A DNA stretch of 36,960 nt from Oscillospiraceae bacterium (GTDB lineage: Bacteria; Bacillota; Clostridia; Oscillospirales; Oscillospiraceae): assembly GCA_022793685.1 (NCBI GenBank), contig JAAWDI010000028.1:1-36960 (forward strand). The letters are read 5' to 3'. Position 1 is the first letter of the stretch. Every line of letters begins with the position of its first letter. The position numbers and the translations under genes were made by a program. The notes beneath the pieces were generated by a model, which saw only the letters and a list, made by a program, of their open reading frames with translations, had not been told where the DNA came from and ran no database searches. Below are positions 7,320-16,207 of the stretch, piece by piece.

Positions 7320-7948
7320 TCCAGCAGGGTGCGGCCCATTTGAAAGGCGCTTTCCAGCTCTGTGGGGAAGACCTCCTCACGGCGGCGGCGCTTTTCCTCC
7401 ACATCGAACATGGAGGAGGAGTATTTGCTGTAATCGTCGAACTGCCAGGTGTTGGCGGCAAAGGCCAGCTTCACCGGGCCGAGGAAGTGGGTATAGCACT
7501 CGGCGAGGCGCTCCGTCAAATCCTGATAGAACCGGGCCTCTGGTACGTTCATGGTGAAGACCAGTCCCACGGGCACACGGCGGTCATAGGCTTTTTTGCC
7601 GTCCTTATCATACAGGCAGTTGGGGAACAGCAGGCGTTCCGTCAGATTGCGCACCATGCCCGTCACGTCCCCAAAGTAGATGGGGGAACCGATGACCACC
7701 GCGTCGGCGGTCAGTATCTTGCTCAGGACGGGGGTAAGCTCGTCCTGCCAGCCGCAGGAGCCAAAGCAGGGGCTGCCCAGCCGCTTACAGGCGAAGCAGC
7801 TTGTGCAGCCGGAAAATTGAAGGTCAGACAGGTGGACGATTTCGGTCACCGCCCCGGCGGATTGCGCACCCTTGAGGGCGGAGGCGAGCATTTGGGCAGT
7901 GCTTCCGCCCCGACGGGGACTGCCGTTGATGGCGAGCACGGTTTTCAC
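7316..7948 (-). CDS. Flavodoxin-like NADPH-dependent FMN reductase
   Basis: A soluble FMN-binding protein of 210 residues, of the iron-sulfur flavoprotein/NADPH-FMN reductase type. The phosphate-binding loop is NGSPRRGGSTAQML near the N terminus. The cysteine cluster CTSCFACKR, followed by two more cysteines, resembles the compact motif of Isf-like proteins. IGSPIYFGDVTGM is the second flavin-binding loop. The start is GTG at 7948, with GGAGG ten bases upstream. Electron donor and acceptor are unknown. It overlaps the following pseudouridine synthase gene by 4 bp and is preceded closely by the small gene at 7953-8180. Confidence 0.85.
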   Translation of the reverse strand: MKTVLAINGSPRRGGSTAQMLASALKGAQSAGAVTEIVHLSDLQFSGCTSCFACKRLGSPCFGSCGWQDELTPVLSKILTADAVVIGSPIYFGDVTGMVRNLTERLLFPNCLYDKDGKKAYDRRVPVGLVFTMNVPEARFYQDLTERLAECYTHFLGPVKLAFAANTWQFDDYSKYSSSMFDVEEKRRRREEVFPTELESAFQMGRTLLE

Positions 7949-7952
7949 AGTC

Positions 7953-8180
7953 TCAGTCCTCCTTAACGTCCAGTAGGACGAAATGGGTGTTTTCGTCGGT
8001 GAAGTCGGGCCTTGCACCCATGGGGGCGAAATAATCCCGCAGAGCCTGAAGGGTGGGCTCGTCCGGCTGTTCCAGCGTAAAGTATTGCCCGCCGCAGGCG
8101 TCCACCATGTGGATGGGGGACAGCCCCCCTGCGGCAAGGTGCGCTTTCAGCGCCTGATATTCCGGGAAGGATAAGACCAT
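7953..8180 (-). CDS. Small conserved-looking protein, 75 aa
   Basis: A protein of 75 residues with no signal peptide and no membrane helix. The core reads VDACGGQYFTLEQPDE, followed by a predicted helix and a strand ending in HFVLLDVKED. The DACGGQ block recalls short Firmicutes proteins annotated as RDAC family, but I cannot confirm this without a search and no function is known to me. It is the first gene of the minus-strand group and has a good promoter 41 bp upstream. Co-transcription with the FMN reductase is likely because only 4 bp separate them. Confidence 0.7.
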   Translation of the reverse strand: MVLSFPEYQALKAHLAAGGLSPIHMVDACGGQYFTLEQPDEPTLQALRDYFAPMGARPDFTDENTHFVLLDVKED

Positions 8181-8220
8181 GAGAAAGACCCCTTTCCAGT
8201 TGTTGTTGGTTTATGGTTCC

Positions 8221-8249
8221 ATTATAGCCCCGACCGGGCGGGATAGCAA
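8221..8249 (-). promoter_or_regulatory. SigA-type promoter of the minus-strand reductase group
   Basis: On the minus strand TTGCTA, a 17-bp spacer and a perfect TATAAT (8221-8226) precede the 75-residue gene. It is divergent from the addB promoter and only 13 bp separate the two -35 boxes. Confidence 0.75.
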
Positions 8250-8261
8250 GCAATTCGTCGT

Positions 8262-8290
8262 TTGCAAGGGAAAAGAACGTATGCTATACT
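8262..8290 (+). promoter_or_regulatory. SigA-type promoter of addBA
   Basis: TTGCAA, a 17-bp spacer and TATACT lie 30 bp upstream of the addB ATG. No LexA box was seen near it. Confidence 0.75.
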
Positions 8291-8319
8291 GAACAAAATG
8301 CCGAAGGGAGGGAAGCAGA

Positions 8320-11300
8320 ATGCTGAAGCTGCTGTTGGGACGCGCGGGCGCAGGAAAAAGCAGCGCCATTCTGCGGCGCATTGCCGGTGGGGAAGGCCGC
8401 GCCTGCCTCATCGTGCCGGAGCAGGCGTCCCACGAGGCGGAGCGCCGTCTCTGCGCGGTGGGCGGCGACGGTACCTCCCTTCGCTCAGAGGTGCTTTCCT
8501 TTACCCGGATGGCGGCCCGTATCTTCGCCCAAGCAGGCGGCGGAGCGGCGGCGGAATTGGACGCAGGCGGGCGAATCCTGCTGATGCACCGGGCGGTGCA
8601 GTCCCTGACCGGACAGTTGACGGTCTATGCCAAGCCGTCCCGCAAGCCGGAGTTTCTCCGCCGCCTGCTGGCCACCTCTGACGAGTTGAAAAGCTGCCGC
8701 ATCACACCGGAGGCGCTGGCTTCCGCGGCAGAGGAGGCGGGCAGGGAGGGAGAGAAGCTCCGTGACCTTGCCCTTATCTGCGGCGCTTATGACGCTATGG
8801 CCCAGCAGGCGGGGGCCGACCCAAGAGACCGCCTGACCCGTGCCGCCGAAGCCCTCCGCAGGTGCGACTGGGGCGTGGACATGGCATTTTATTTCGACGG
8901 CTTTGTGGATTTCACCCCACAGGAGCGGGAGGTGCTCCGCCTGCTGCTGGAGCGCGCTGCATCCGTGACGGTGGCCCTGACCTGCGACGGTTTGGAGGGG
9001 GACGACCCTTCCGGAGTCTTTTCCGCCGCCCGCCGTACCGGGCGCAGCCTTCTCCGCATAGCGGAGGAGGCGCGTATCCCCTGCGAGGTGGAGACGCTGG
9101 TGACGGAAGGCCGCGCCGCCGCGCCCCTGCGCCATTTGGAGCGCAGCCTGTTTGCGGCCAAGTCTGCAAAACCGGAGGCGGCGGAGGGCCATGTGACGCT
9201 GTTCAAGGCGGACACCGGCCGGGGAGAAGCGGAATGGGCCGCCGCTGAGATTTTGCGCCTTGTGCGGGAGCGGGGGTGGCGTTTTCGGGACATTGGCGTG
9301 GCGGCCCGCAGCTTTGAGGGCTGCGGCGACGTGGTATCATCGGTATTCCGGCGGTATGGCATTCCGCTGTTCTACGCTGCCCGGACGCCGGTGCTGCAAA
9401 AGCCTGTATTCGCGCTGGTGACCGCCGCGCTGGACGCCGCTTCCGGCGGCTACCAGTACGACGATGTGTTCCGCTACCTGAAAAGCGGCCTGACGCCCAT
9501 CAGCGCCGACGACTGTGACAGGCTGGAGAATTACGTCATCAAGTGGGATATTAAGGGCAGCCGCTGGACGCAGAGTAAACCGTGGACGATGCACCCAGAC
9601 GGCTATGGTCTGCCGCTTACACCGGAGGACGAAAAACTGGTGGCGGAGTTGGATGCCCTTCGGCGGACGGTAACGTCGCCGCTGGAGCGCCTCCGCAAGA
9701 GTACGGCCCGCACTGGACGGGAACAGGCGGTCTCCCTTTACCGCTTCATGGAAGAGATAGACCTTGCCGGACAGCTTGAGCGCCGCTCCGACGCCCTCCG
9801 GCAGGCGGGAGAGCTAAATCGGGCGGAGGAGTACCGCCAGCTGTGGGACATTCTGGCGGGTGCGCTGGAGCAGTGTGCCGTCCTGCTGGACGACACGCCC
9901 ATCGAGCTTTCCGAATTTGCAGCCCTTTTGAAGCTGGTGCTGTCCCAATATGACGTGGGGGCTATCCCCGTTGCCCTTGACCGGGTGACGGCGGGCGACT
10001 TGCAGCGGGTGACCAGCCACAGTCTGAAGGCCCTCTTTATTTTAGGAGCGGACAGTACGGCGCTGCCTCAGGTGTCAGAAGCGCCGGGACTGCTCTCCGA
10101 CGAAGACCGGACGCTGTTGGCCTCCCTTGGATTGGAGGCCGCCAGTCGGCTCAGCGACCGGTTGGAGCGTGAAATGACCATCATTTATCAAGCCTGCGCC
10201 TGTCCGTCAGAGCGGCTTTCCGTCAGTTGGGCGGGCCATGACGGCGAAGGCGGCGAACGGCAGCCCTCCTTTTTGGCAGAGCGTCTGCGCCTGCTGTTTT
10301 CCGACCTTGCCGTGCTGGACGAGGCGCAGTTGGACGGCAGCTTTCGTCTGGCGGCTCCCCTTCCGGCGCTGGAACAGGCGGGACGGGACGAAGGGGTGCG
10401 CGCAGCTCTCTTGCAGGTGGAGGAGTACCGTCCGGCGGCAGAGCGGGTGGAGGAGGCCCGCCGCTGGCAGCGCGGCGTGATGAGCCGCCCGGCGGTGGAG
10501 GCGCTTTACGGCCCGATGGTGCCCATGTCTGCCTCCCGAATGGACAAGTATAAGTCCTGTCATTTCTCCTATTTCATGCAGTACGGTTTAAAGGCGAAGC
10601 CCCGCTCCGCCGCTGGTTTTCAGGCCCCAGAGTACGGAACCTTCGTCCACGAGGTGCTGGAGACCGTGTTCCGCGCCGCGGGAGAGGCGGGGGGCGTTAA
10701 AGCGCTGACGGAGGAGCAGCTTCAGGGCATGACCGACTCCGCCATTGAAAATTATGTCAACCAACGATTGGGCGGCTTGCAGGAGGAGTCCCCCCGGTCA
10801 CGGTATCTGTTCCGCCGTTTGACAGGCGCGGTGCGGGCGGTGGTGCGCAATATGGCGGACGAGCTGCGCCGTTCCGATTTCCAGCCCATTGCTTTCGAGC
10901 TGGGCTTTGGGCGCAAGGGAGAGCTGCCTCCGGTGGAATTGACCTCCAACGGGGTTACCGTCAGCATTTCCGGCTTTGTGGACCGGGTGGACGGCTGGGA
11001 GCATGACGGCAAGCTATACCTGCGGGTGGTGGATTACAAAACGGGCAGAAAGAGCTTCGATTTGACGGAGGTCTGGAACGGTCTCGGTCTGCAAATGCTG
11101 CTCTACCTGTTTACCCTCGGCCATGAGGGAGAAAAGCTCTATCAAAAGGAGGTCGTTCCGGCGGGCGTGCTGTATCTGCCCGCCCGGGAGGTGACCGTTT
11201 CGGGAAGCCGCGCCATGACGGAGGAGGAGCGGCGGAAAAAGGTGGACGCCGCCCTCAAGCGCAGGGGTCTGCTGCTGGATGACGAGGCGGTGCTTGCTGC

Positions 11301-11649
11301 CATGGAGCACGTCGATGGCAAGCCCCGGTTCCTGCCGGTGCGGGTGAGCGCGAAAACAGGGGAACTGACCGGAGAAAGTCTGGTCTCCGCCCAGCGTCTG
11401 GGACGGCTGGAGCGGCATATCCAAGCGGTGCTTCAAGGCATTTGCCGAGAGCTGGCGGCGGGCAACATTGCCGCCGACCCCTTCTGGCGCGGGCCGGACA
11501 AAAACGCCTGCCGCTTCTGCGACTATGCGGAAGCCTGCCATTTTGAAGAGGAGCAGAGCGGCGACCGCCGCCGGTGGCTGCGCCCGGTCAGCACAGAGGA
11601 GTTCTGGCGGCAGATAGAAGAGCCTGCCGGGGAAGGAGGCAGCGCGTAA
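8320..11649 (+). CDS. addB: ATP-dependent helicase/nuclease subunit B (AddB)
   Basis: One subunit of the AddAB enzyme, which processes double-strand DNA ends and recognises Chi for RecA-dependent repair. The length (1109 residues) fits the family. A Walker A-like GRAGAGKS lies at residues 7-14. The C-terminal nuclease domain has FVDRVDGWEHDGKL and the catalytic VVDYKTG (Asp905, Lys907). Four cysteines that would hold an iron-sulfur cluster are at 747, 1064, 1067 and 1073, with the last three as CRFCDYAEAC. A GGGAGGG ribosome site precedes the ATG. The stop overlaps the addA start (TAATG), giving coupled translation of the two subunits. Confidence 0.95.
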   Translation: MLKLLLGRAGAGKSSAILRRIAGGEGRACLIVPEQASHEAERRLCAVGGDGTSLRSEVLSFTRMAARIFAQAGGGAAAELDAGGRILLMHRAVQSLTGQLTVYAKPSRKPEFLRRLLATSDELKSCRITPEALASAAEEAGREGEKLRDLALICGAYDAMAQQAGADPRDRLTRAAEALRRCDWGVDMAFYFDGFVDFTPQEREVLRLLLERAASVTVALTCDGLEGDDPSGVFSAARRTGRSLLRIAEEARIPCEVETLVTEGRAAAPLRHLERSLFAAKSAKPEAAEGHVTLFKADTGRGEAEWAAAEILRLVRERGWRFRDIGVAARSFEGCGDVVSSVFRRYGIPLFYAARTPVLQKPVFALVTAALDAASGGYQYDDVFRYLKSGLTPISADDCDRLENYVIKWDIKGSRWTQSKPWTMHPDGYGLPLTPEDEKLVAELDALRRTVTSPLERLRKSTARTGREQAVSLYRFMEEIDLAGQLERRSDALRQAGELNRAEEYRQLWDILAGALEQCAVLLDDTPIELSEFAALLKLVLSQYDVGAIPVALDRVTAGDLQRVTSHSLKALFILGADSTALPQVSEAPGLLSDEDRTLLASLGLEAASRLSDRLEREMTIIYQACACPSERLSVSWAGHDGEGGERQPSFLAERLRLLFSDLAVLDEAQLDGSFRLAAPLPALEQAGRDEGVRAALLQVEEYRPAAERVEEARRWQRGVMSRPAVEALYGPMVPMSASRMDKYKSCHFSYFMQYGLKAKPRSAAGFQAPEYGTFVHEVLETVFRAAGEAGGVKALTEEQLQGMTDSAIENYVNQRLGGLQEESPRSRYLFRRLTGAVRAVVRNMADELRRSDFQPIAFELGFGRKGELPPVELTSNGVTVSISGFVDRVDGWEHDGKLYLRVVDYKTGRKSFDLTEVWNGLGLQMLLYLFTLGHEGEKLYQKEVVPAGVLYLPAREVTVSGSRAMTEEERRKKVDAALKRRGLLLDDEAVLAAMEHVDGKPRFLPVRVSAKTGELTGESLVSAQRLGRLERHIQAVLQGICRELAAGNIAADPFWRGPDKNACRFCDYAEACHFEEEQSGDRRRWLRPVSTEEFWRQIEEPAGEGGSA

Positions 11650-14600
11650 TGCCATTTCAATTTACTGAAGAGCAGCGCGCCGCCGTGGAGAACCGGGGCG
11701 GGGAGCTGCTGGTTTCCGCCGCGGCCGGTTCAGGCAAAACCCGGGTGCTGGTGGAGCGGTTGCTACGCTATGTGGAGGAGGACGGCGAGAACATCGACGC
11801 CTTTCCGGTCATCACCTACACCCGCGCGGCGGCGGCAGAGCTGCGCGCCCGCATCGCAAAGGAGCTGTCCGAGCGGGCGGCCCTCCACCCAGGGGACGCC
11901 CATCTGCGGCGGCAGCTTACCCGGCTGCACGGAGCGCAGATTTCCACGATTCACGCCCTGTGCGCCTCCCTTTTGCGGGAGTTCGGCCACTTGCTGGATG
12001 TTGACCCGGATTTCCGCCTGTGTACTGAGGACGAGGCGGCGGTGCTGAAGAGCCGCGCCTTGAACGACGTGCTGGAAGCGCGGTATGAGACGGTGGAGGA
12101 GGGGAGCGACTTCGCCTTGTTGGTGGACACCATGGCCGCAGGCAGGGACGACAGCCGCCTTGCTCAAATCGTATTTGACATTTATGACAAGGTGCAGAGT
12201 CATCCAGACCCCCACCGCTGGCTTAAGGAGCAGGAGGACTGCTTCGACTTGCCGGAGGGGACGGGCGTGGAGGAGACGCCTTGGGGCGCCTACCTGCTGG
12301 CAGACGCCGCAGAAACCGCCGCATATTGGCATACCCGCATGGAGGAAGCGCGGTCGCTGGCAGCCATGGATGAGGTGCTGGAGAAAAACTATGGCGCGTC
12401 TATCGACGCCACGCTTACAGCGCTGGAAGGCTTTCAGTCTGCCGTTTCCCAAGGGTGGGACGCGACGTGCGCCACTTTGCCGGTTCCGTTTTCCGGCGTG
12501 GGCAGAAAGGGAGGCGCGGCGGAGGAAATCTCCGAAGCGATGAAGGCCATCCGCACAAACTGCAAGAAGCAGCTTGACAAGCTGGCGGAACGCTTTGACT
12601 GTTCCAGCGCGGAGCTGCTGGCCGACTTGAGGACGGTGCACCCGGCGGTGCGGGGCTTGTTTGCGCTGGTGCGGGACTTTGAGACGGCCTATGCTGCGGG
12701 AAAGGCGAAGCGGGGCCTGCTGGATTTTTCTGATTTGGAGCATCTTACCGTTCGCTTGCTGACCGCAGGAGAGGAACGCTGCCCCAACGCGCTGGCAGAG
12801 GAGCTGTCCGGCCGCTGGCGGGAGGTGATGGTGGACGAATATCAGGACACCAACGAGGTGCAGAACGCCATCTTTAACGCCCTGTCCCACGGTAGCAAGA
12901 GCCTTTTCATGGTGGGCGACGTAAAGCAGTCTATCTACCGGTTCCGGTTGGCCGACCCCACCATTTTTCTGAAAAAGTACAACACCTTCCTCCCAGCGGC
13001 GGAAGCGCCTGCGGGCGTGCCCAGGAAAGCGGTCTTATCTCGGAATTTCCGTTCCCGTCCGGAGGTGCTGGAAAGCGCTAATTTTCTGTTCCGCAGCTTG
13101 ATGTCTCAGGAGCTTGGCGAGATGGAATACACGGCGGACGATGCCCTTTACCCCGGACTGGAGGAATATCCGGCGGCGGGAGACTGCCGCACGGAGCTTG
13201 TATTTCTTGACCGTCCCCAAGAGAAGGACGACGACGGAGAGGAGCGCCCGGATAAAAGCCAGATGGAGGCCCGCTGGGCGGCAGAGCGCATCGAGCGCCT
13301 TTTGCAGGAGGGCTTTCCGGTGCGCGACGGCGGCGGACTGCGGGCGGTGCGGCCGTCCGACATTGCCATCCTGATGCGTTCACCCTCTACGGTACTGCCG
13401 CAGTTTACGGGGGCGCTGGACGAGCGGGGTATCCCCTGGCGGACGGAACAGGGCGAGGACTTTTTCGCCACCACCGAGGTGTCCACAGCCTTGGCGCTGC
13501 TGCAAATCGTGGACAATCCCCGGCAGGATGTGCCGCTGATTGCAGCCCTGCGGTCGCCGGTCTACGGCTTCTCCGGCGACCGGTTGGCTCTGCTGCGGGC
13601 GCAGGCCAGGAACACCGACTTTTACGGCGCGGTGGAAACGGCCGCAGAGCGGGGCGAGGAGGATTGTACCCGTTTTCTGGCAGAGCTTCAGGAGCTTCGG
13701 CGGGATGCGGGGGAGTACGCGGCCCACGACCTTTTGTGGCGGCTATATGAGCAAACCAATCTGATGGGACTGTTTTCCGCGCTGGGGGAAGGTGAACGAC
13801 GCAGGGACAACCTGCTATCCCTTTACGAGTTGGCACGCTCCTGCGAGGGAAACGGCTATTGCGGGCTGTTTGGTTTTCTCAGCTACCTGGAACGCCTGCG
13901 CACTTCCGGCGGCAGTCTGCCCGCGCCGAAGCGGAGCAGAGGCGAGGGCGTGACCCTCATGAGCATCCACCGCTCCAAGGGGTTGGAATTTCCGGTGGTG
14001 CTGCTGTGCGGTCTGGCGCGGCAGATGAATCGGGAGGACATGAAAAAGCCCATTCTGTTCCATGCCAAGCTGGGCGTGGGGCCGCAACTGTTGGATACGG
14101 AGCGTATGCTTCAATCGCCCACCCTGGCCCGCACCGCCGTGGCGCGAAAGCTGGAGCAGGAGATGATGGCGGAGGAGCTGCGGCTGCTTTATGTGGCGGT
14201 CACCCGGGCGCAGGACAAGCTCATTCTTTCCGTTGCCCCTGGCCGTGGCGTGTCCGCGCTGAAAAAGGCGGCGGACGACCTGCGCCTGCCTGTGCCGCCC
14301 CGGGCGCTGATGGGATGCGAGTCGGTGGGGCAGTGGGTGCTGAAGGCGGCTCTGTGCCGCCCGGACGGCAGGGCGTTGCGGGCCGCCGCCGAGTATGGCG
14401 GGCAGCTTCCGCACGGAGACGTGGATTTTGGACCGGAATGGGACATTAAGGTCGTGGACGGCGCGCCTTATTTGACAGAGCCGCCTGCGCGGCAAAGGCA
14501 AAAGGCGGAGTCAGAGAGACCGGTGGAAGCGCCGGAAAAGCTGGTGGAGCAGTTCCGGTGGCGCTATCCCCATGCCGCTGTCATGGACGTCCCCTCCAAG

Positions 14601-15233
14601 CTGACGGCTACCCAACTCAAGGGAAGGGAAAAGGACAGTGAGACGGCGGAGGACGCTCCCCCTCCGCCTCCGGCGGCACAGCCGCTGCGCCGCCCCCGGT
14701 TCGTGGCGGAGGAAATGGGGCTTACCCCCGCCCAGCGGGGTACGGCGCAGCATTTGGCCATGCAGTTTTTAGACTTTGACCGCACGGACAGCCTGACAGA
14801 GCTACAGGAGGAGATTGCCCGCCTCAAGCGGGAGCAGTACCTCACGCCCCAGCAGGCAGAGGCGGTGGAGCCGGAGAAGCTGCTGCGGTTCTTCCAGTCG
14901 GAACTGGGGCAAGGGCTGAAGCGCTCGAAGGAGCTGCATCGGGAATTCAAGTTTTCGCTGCTGTCCCCAGCGGAGCGCTATTATGGCGAAGCCGCGGCGG
15001 GGGAGCAGGTGCTGATGCAGGGCGTAGTGGACTGCTGGTTTGCAGAGGAAGACGGCGTCACCGTGGTGGACTTCAAGACGGATAGAGTCACGGAAGGGAC
15101 GGTGGCGCGCAGGGCGGAGGAGTACCGTCCTCAGATTGAGGCATATAGCGAGGCGCTGGCGCGTATTGCCGGACGGAAGGTGGAGCGGCGCGTGCTGTGG
15201 TTTTTCGCACTGGACAGGGCCGTGGAGCTGTAA
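11649..15233 (+). CDS. addA: ATP-dependent helicase/nuclease subunit A (AddA)
   Basis: The UvrD-like helicase and second nuclease of the AddAB complex, 1194 residues. Walker A is AAAGSGKT (Lys30). The Walker B box reads MVDEYQDTNEVQ, and motif III is GDVKQSIYRFR. Motif V includes LMSIHRSKGLEFPVV, and motif VI includes LLYVAVTRAQDKL. The C-terminal RecB-type nuclease has VVDFKTDRV (Asp1141, Lys1143). I start at the ATG overlapping the addB stop by one base; the frame is open further upstream, but that stretch overlaps addB. No terminator is clear after the stop; a short inverted repeat lies at 15258-15280 without a T-run. Confidence 0.96.
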   Translation: MPFQFTEEQRAAVENRGGELLVSAAAGSGKTRVLVERLLRYVEEDGENIDAFPVITYTRAAAAELRARIAKELSERAALHPGDAHLRRQLTRLHGAQISTIHALCASLLREFGHLLDVDPDFRLCTEDEAAVLKSRALNDVLEARYETVEEGSDFALLVDTMAAGRDDSRLAQIVFDIYDKVQSHPDPHRWLKEQEDCFDLPEGTGVEETPWGAYLLADAAETAAYWHTRMEEARSLAAMDEVLEKNYGASIDATLTALEGFQSAVSQGWDATCATLPVPFSGVGRKGGAAEEISEAMKAIRTNCKKQLDKLAERFDCSSAELLADLRTVHPAVRGLFALVRDFETAYAAGKAKRGLLDFSDLEHLTVRLLTAGEERCPNALAEELSGRWREVMVDEYQDTNEVQNAIFNALSHGSKSLFMVGDVKQSIYRFRLADPTIFLKKYNTFLPAAEAPAGVPRKAVLSRNFRSRPEVLESANFLFRSLMSQELGEMEYTADDALYPGLEEYPAAGDCRTELVFLDRPQEKDDDGEERPDKSQMEARWAAERIERLLQEGFPVRDGGGLRAVRPSDIAILMRSPSTVLPQFTGALDERGIPWRTEQGEDFFATTEVSTALALLQIVDNPRQDVPLIAALRSPVYGFSGDRLALLRAQARNTDFYGAVETAAERGEEDCTRFLAELQELRRDAGEYAAHDLLWRLYEQTNLMGLFSALGEGERRRDNLLSLYELARSCEGNGYCGLFGFLSYLERLRTSGGSLPAPKRSRGEGVTLMSIHRSKGLEFPVVLLCGLARQMNREDMKKPILFHAKLGVGPQLLDTERMLQSPTLARTAVARKLEQEMMAEELRLLYVAVTRAQDKLILSVAPGRGVSALKKAADDLRLPVPPRALMGCESVGQWVLKAALCRPDGRALRAAAEYGGQLPHGDVDFGPEWDIKVVDGAPYLTEPPARQRQKAESERPVEAPEKLVEQFRWRYPHAAVMDVPSKLTATQLKGREKDSETAEDAPPPPPAAQPLRRPRFVAEEMGLTPAQRGTAQHLAMQFLDFDRTDSLTELQEEIARLKREQYLTPQQAEAVEPEKLLRFFQSELGQGLKRSKELHREFKFSLLSPAERYYGEAAAGEQVLMQGVVDCWFAEEDGVTVVDFKTDRVTEGTVARRAEEYRPQIEAYSEALARIAGRKVERRVLWFFALDRAVEL

Positions 15234-15266
15234 GCAAGAAAAAGTGAAAAAATTTCTCAAAAACAG

Positions 15267-15295
15267 TTGCTTTTTTGAGGAAGGCATGGTAATAT
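15267..15295 (+). promoter_or_regulatory. SigA-type promoter of rpmE
   Basis: TTGCTT, a 17-bp spacer and TAATAT lie about 50 bp upstream of the rpmE ATG. Confidence 0.7.
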
Positions 15296-15347
15296 ATCAA
15301 ATGCTTATTTCATAGCGCTTATCTTGTACGTGAAAGAGGTGAACAAA

Positions 15348-15551
15348 ATGAAGGCAGGGATTCATCCCAACTATGAGCAGACCACCATTCGCTGCGCCTG
15401 CGGCAATGTGATCGAAACCGGCTCTACCAAGCAGGACATCCGCGTGGAAGTGTGCTCCAAGTGTCACCCCTTCTTCACCGGAAAGCAGAAGATGGTGGAC
15501 ACGGGCGGCCGTGTCAGCCGTTTCAACAAGAAGTTCGGTTTGGACAAGTGA
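15348..15551 (+). CDS. rpmE: 50S ribosomal protein L31, zinc-binding form
   Basis: Ribosomal protein of 67 residues that bridges the large subunit to the small-subunit head. It starts [20 protein letters not shown] and carries cysteines in CAC and CSKC, so it is the zinc-containing type rather than the cysteine-free paralogue. I start at the ATG at 15348, with AGAGGTG eight bases upstream; the frame is open a few codons earlier without sense. It is a single-gene unit with its own promoter and a terminator. Confidence 0.97.
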   Translation: MKAGIHPNYEQTTIRCACGNVIETGSTKQDIRVEVCSKCHPFFTGKQKMVDTGGRVSRFNKKFGLDK

Positions 15552-15564
15552 TTCGGATTCGCTC

Positions 15565-15596
15565 AAAACTCCGCAACGGCTACGTTGCGGAGTTTT
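15565..15596 (+). terminator. Intrinsic terminator of rpmE
   Basis: A perfect 13-bp stem (15565-15577 with 15584-15596) has a six-base loop and ends in a T-run. Confidence 0.93.
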
Positions 15597-15618
15597 TTCT
15601 GTTTTTCCTGCTCTGCGA

Positions 15619-15648
15619 TTGCCAAAAAGCGGGAGAGCGGCATATAAT
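15619..15648 (+). promoter_or_regulatory. SigA-type promoter upstream of the flavin reductase-like gene
   Basis: TTGCCA, an 18-bp spacer and a perfect TATAAT lie 37 bp before the ATG. Confidence 0.7.
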
Positions 15649-15685
15649 AAAAAGAACCGATTGCAAATTAAGGAGGACGACCATC

Positions 15686-16195
15686 ATGTTTACTTCCATC
15701 AAGCCGGAGGAATTGAAGCAGAATGTTTTTTCCGCCATCGGCAAGCAGTGGATGCTGATTACCGCAGAAAAGGACGGAAAGAGCAACACCATGACCGCAA
15801 GCTGGGGTGGGCTCGGCGTGCTGTGGGGTAAAAATGTGGCGACCATTTACGTCCGCCCGCAGCGCTATACCTATGAGTTTGTGGAGGGCAGCGACACGTT
15901 TACCCTCTCCTTTTTCCCGCAGGAGAAGCACGGCGTGCTGGAATACTGCGGCGCAAAGAGCGGCCGGGATGTGGACAAGGCCAAGGAGTGCGGCCTGACG
16001 GCGGCCAAGGCGGCCAACGACGCGCCCTATTGGGAGGAGGCCGAGCTGGTGCTGGTGTGCCGCAAGCTCTACTGGCAGGACATTGACCCTGCCCATTTTG
16101 TGGATGCCTCCATCGACGAAAAGTGCTATGGAACACACGATTACCATCGGATGTATATCGGGGAAATCGTGGAAGTATTGAAAAAAGAACTGTAA
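15686..16195 (+). CDS. Flavin reductase-like, FMN-binding split-barrel protein
   Basis: A cytoplasmic protein of 169 residues. The pattern GKSNTMTASWGGLGVLW, followed by IYVRPQRYTYEFV, is typical of the flavin reductase-like FMN-binding split barrel. FTLSFFPQ and a later region ending in HRMYIGEIVEVL also fit. Such proteins bind FMN and reduce flavins or small substrates; the actual substrate is not evident. An AGGAGG ribosome site lies ten bases before the ATG. hflX begins 12 bp after its stop, so the two are probably co-transcribed from the promoter at 15619. Confidence 0.85.
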   Translation: MFTSIKPEELKQNVFSAIGKQWMLITAEKDGKSNTMTASWGGLGVLWGKNVATIYVRPQRYTYEFVEGSDTFTLSFFPQEKHGVLEYCGAKSGRDVDKAKECGLTAAKAANDAPYWEEAELVLVCRKLYWQDIDPAHFVDASIDEKCYGTHDYHRMYIGEIVEVLKKEL

Positions 16196-16207
16196 TGAGA
16201 GGTTTGA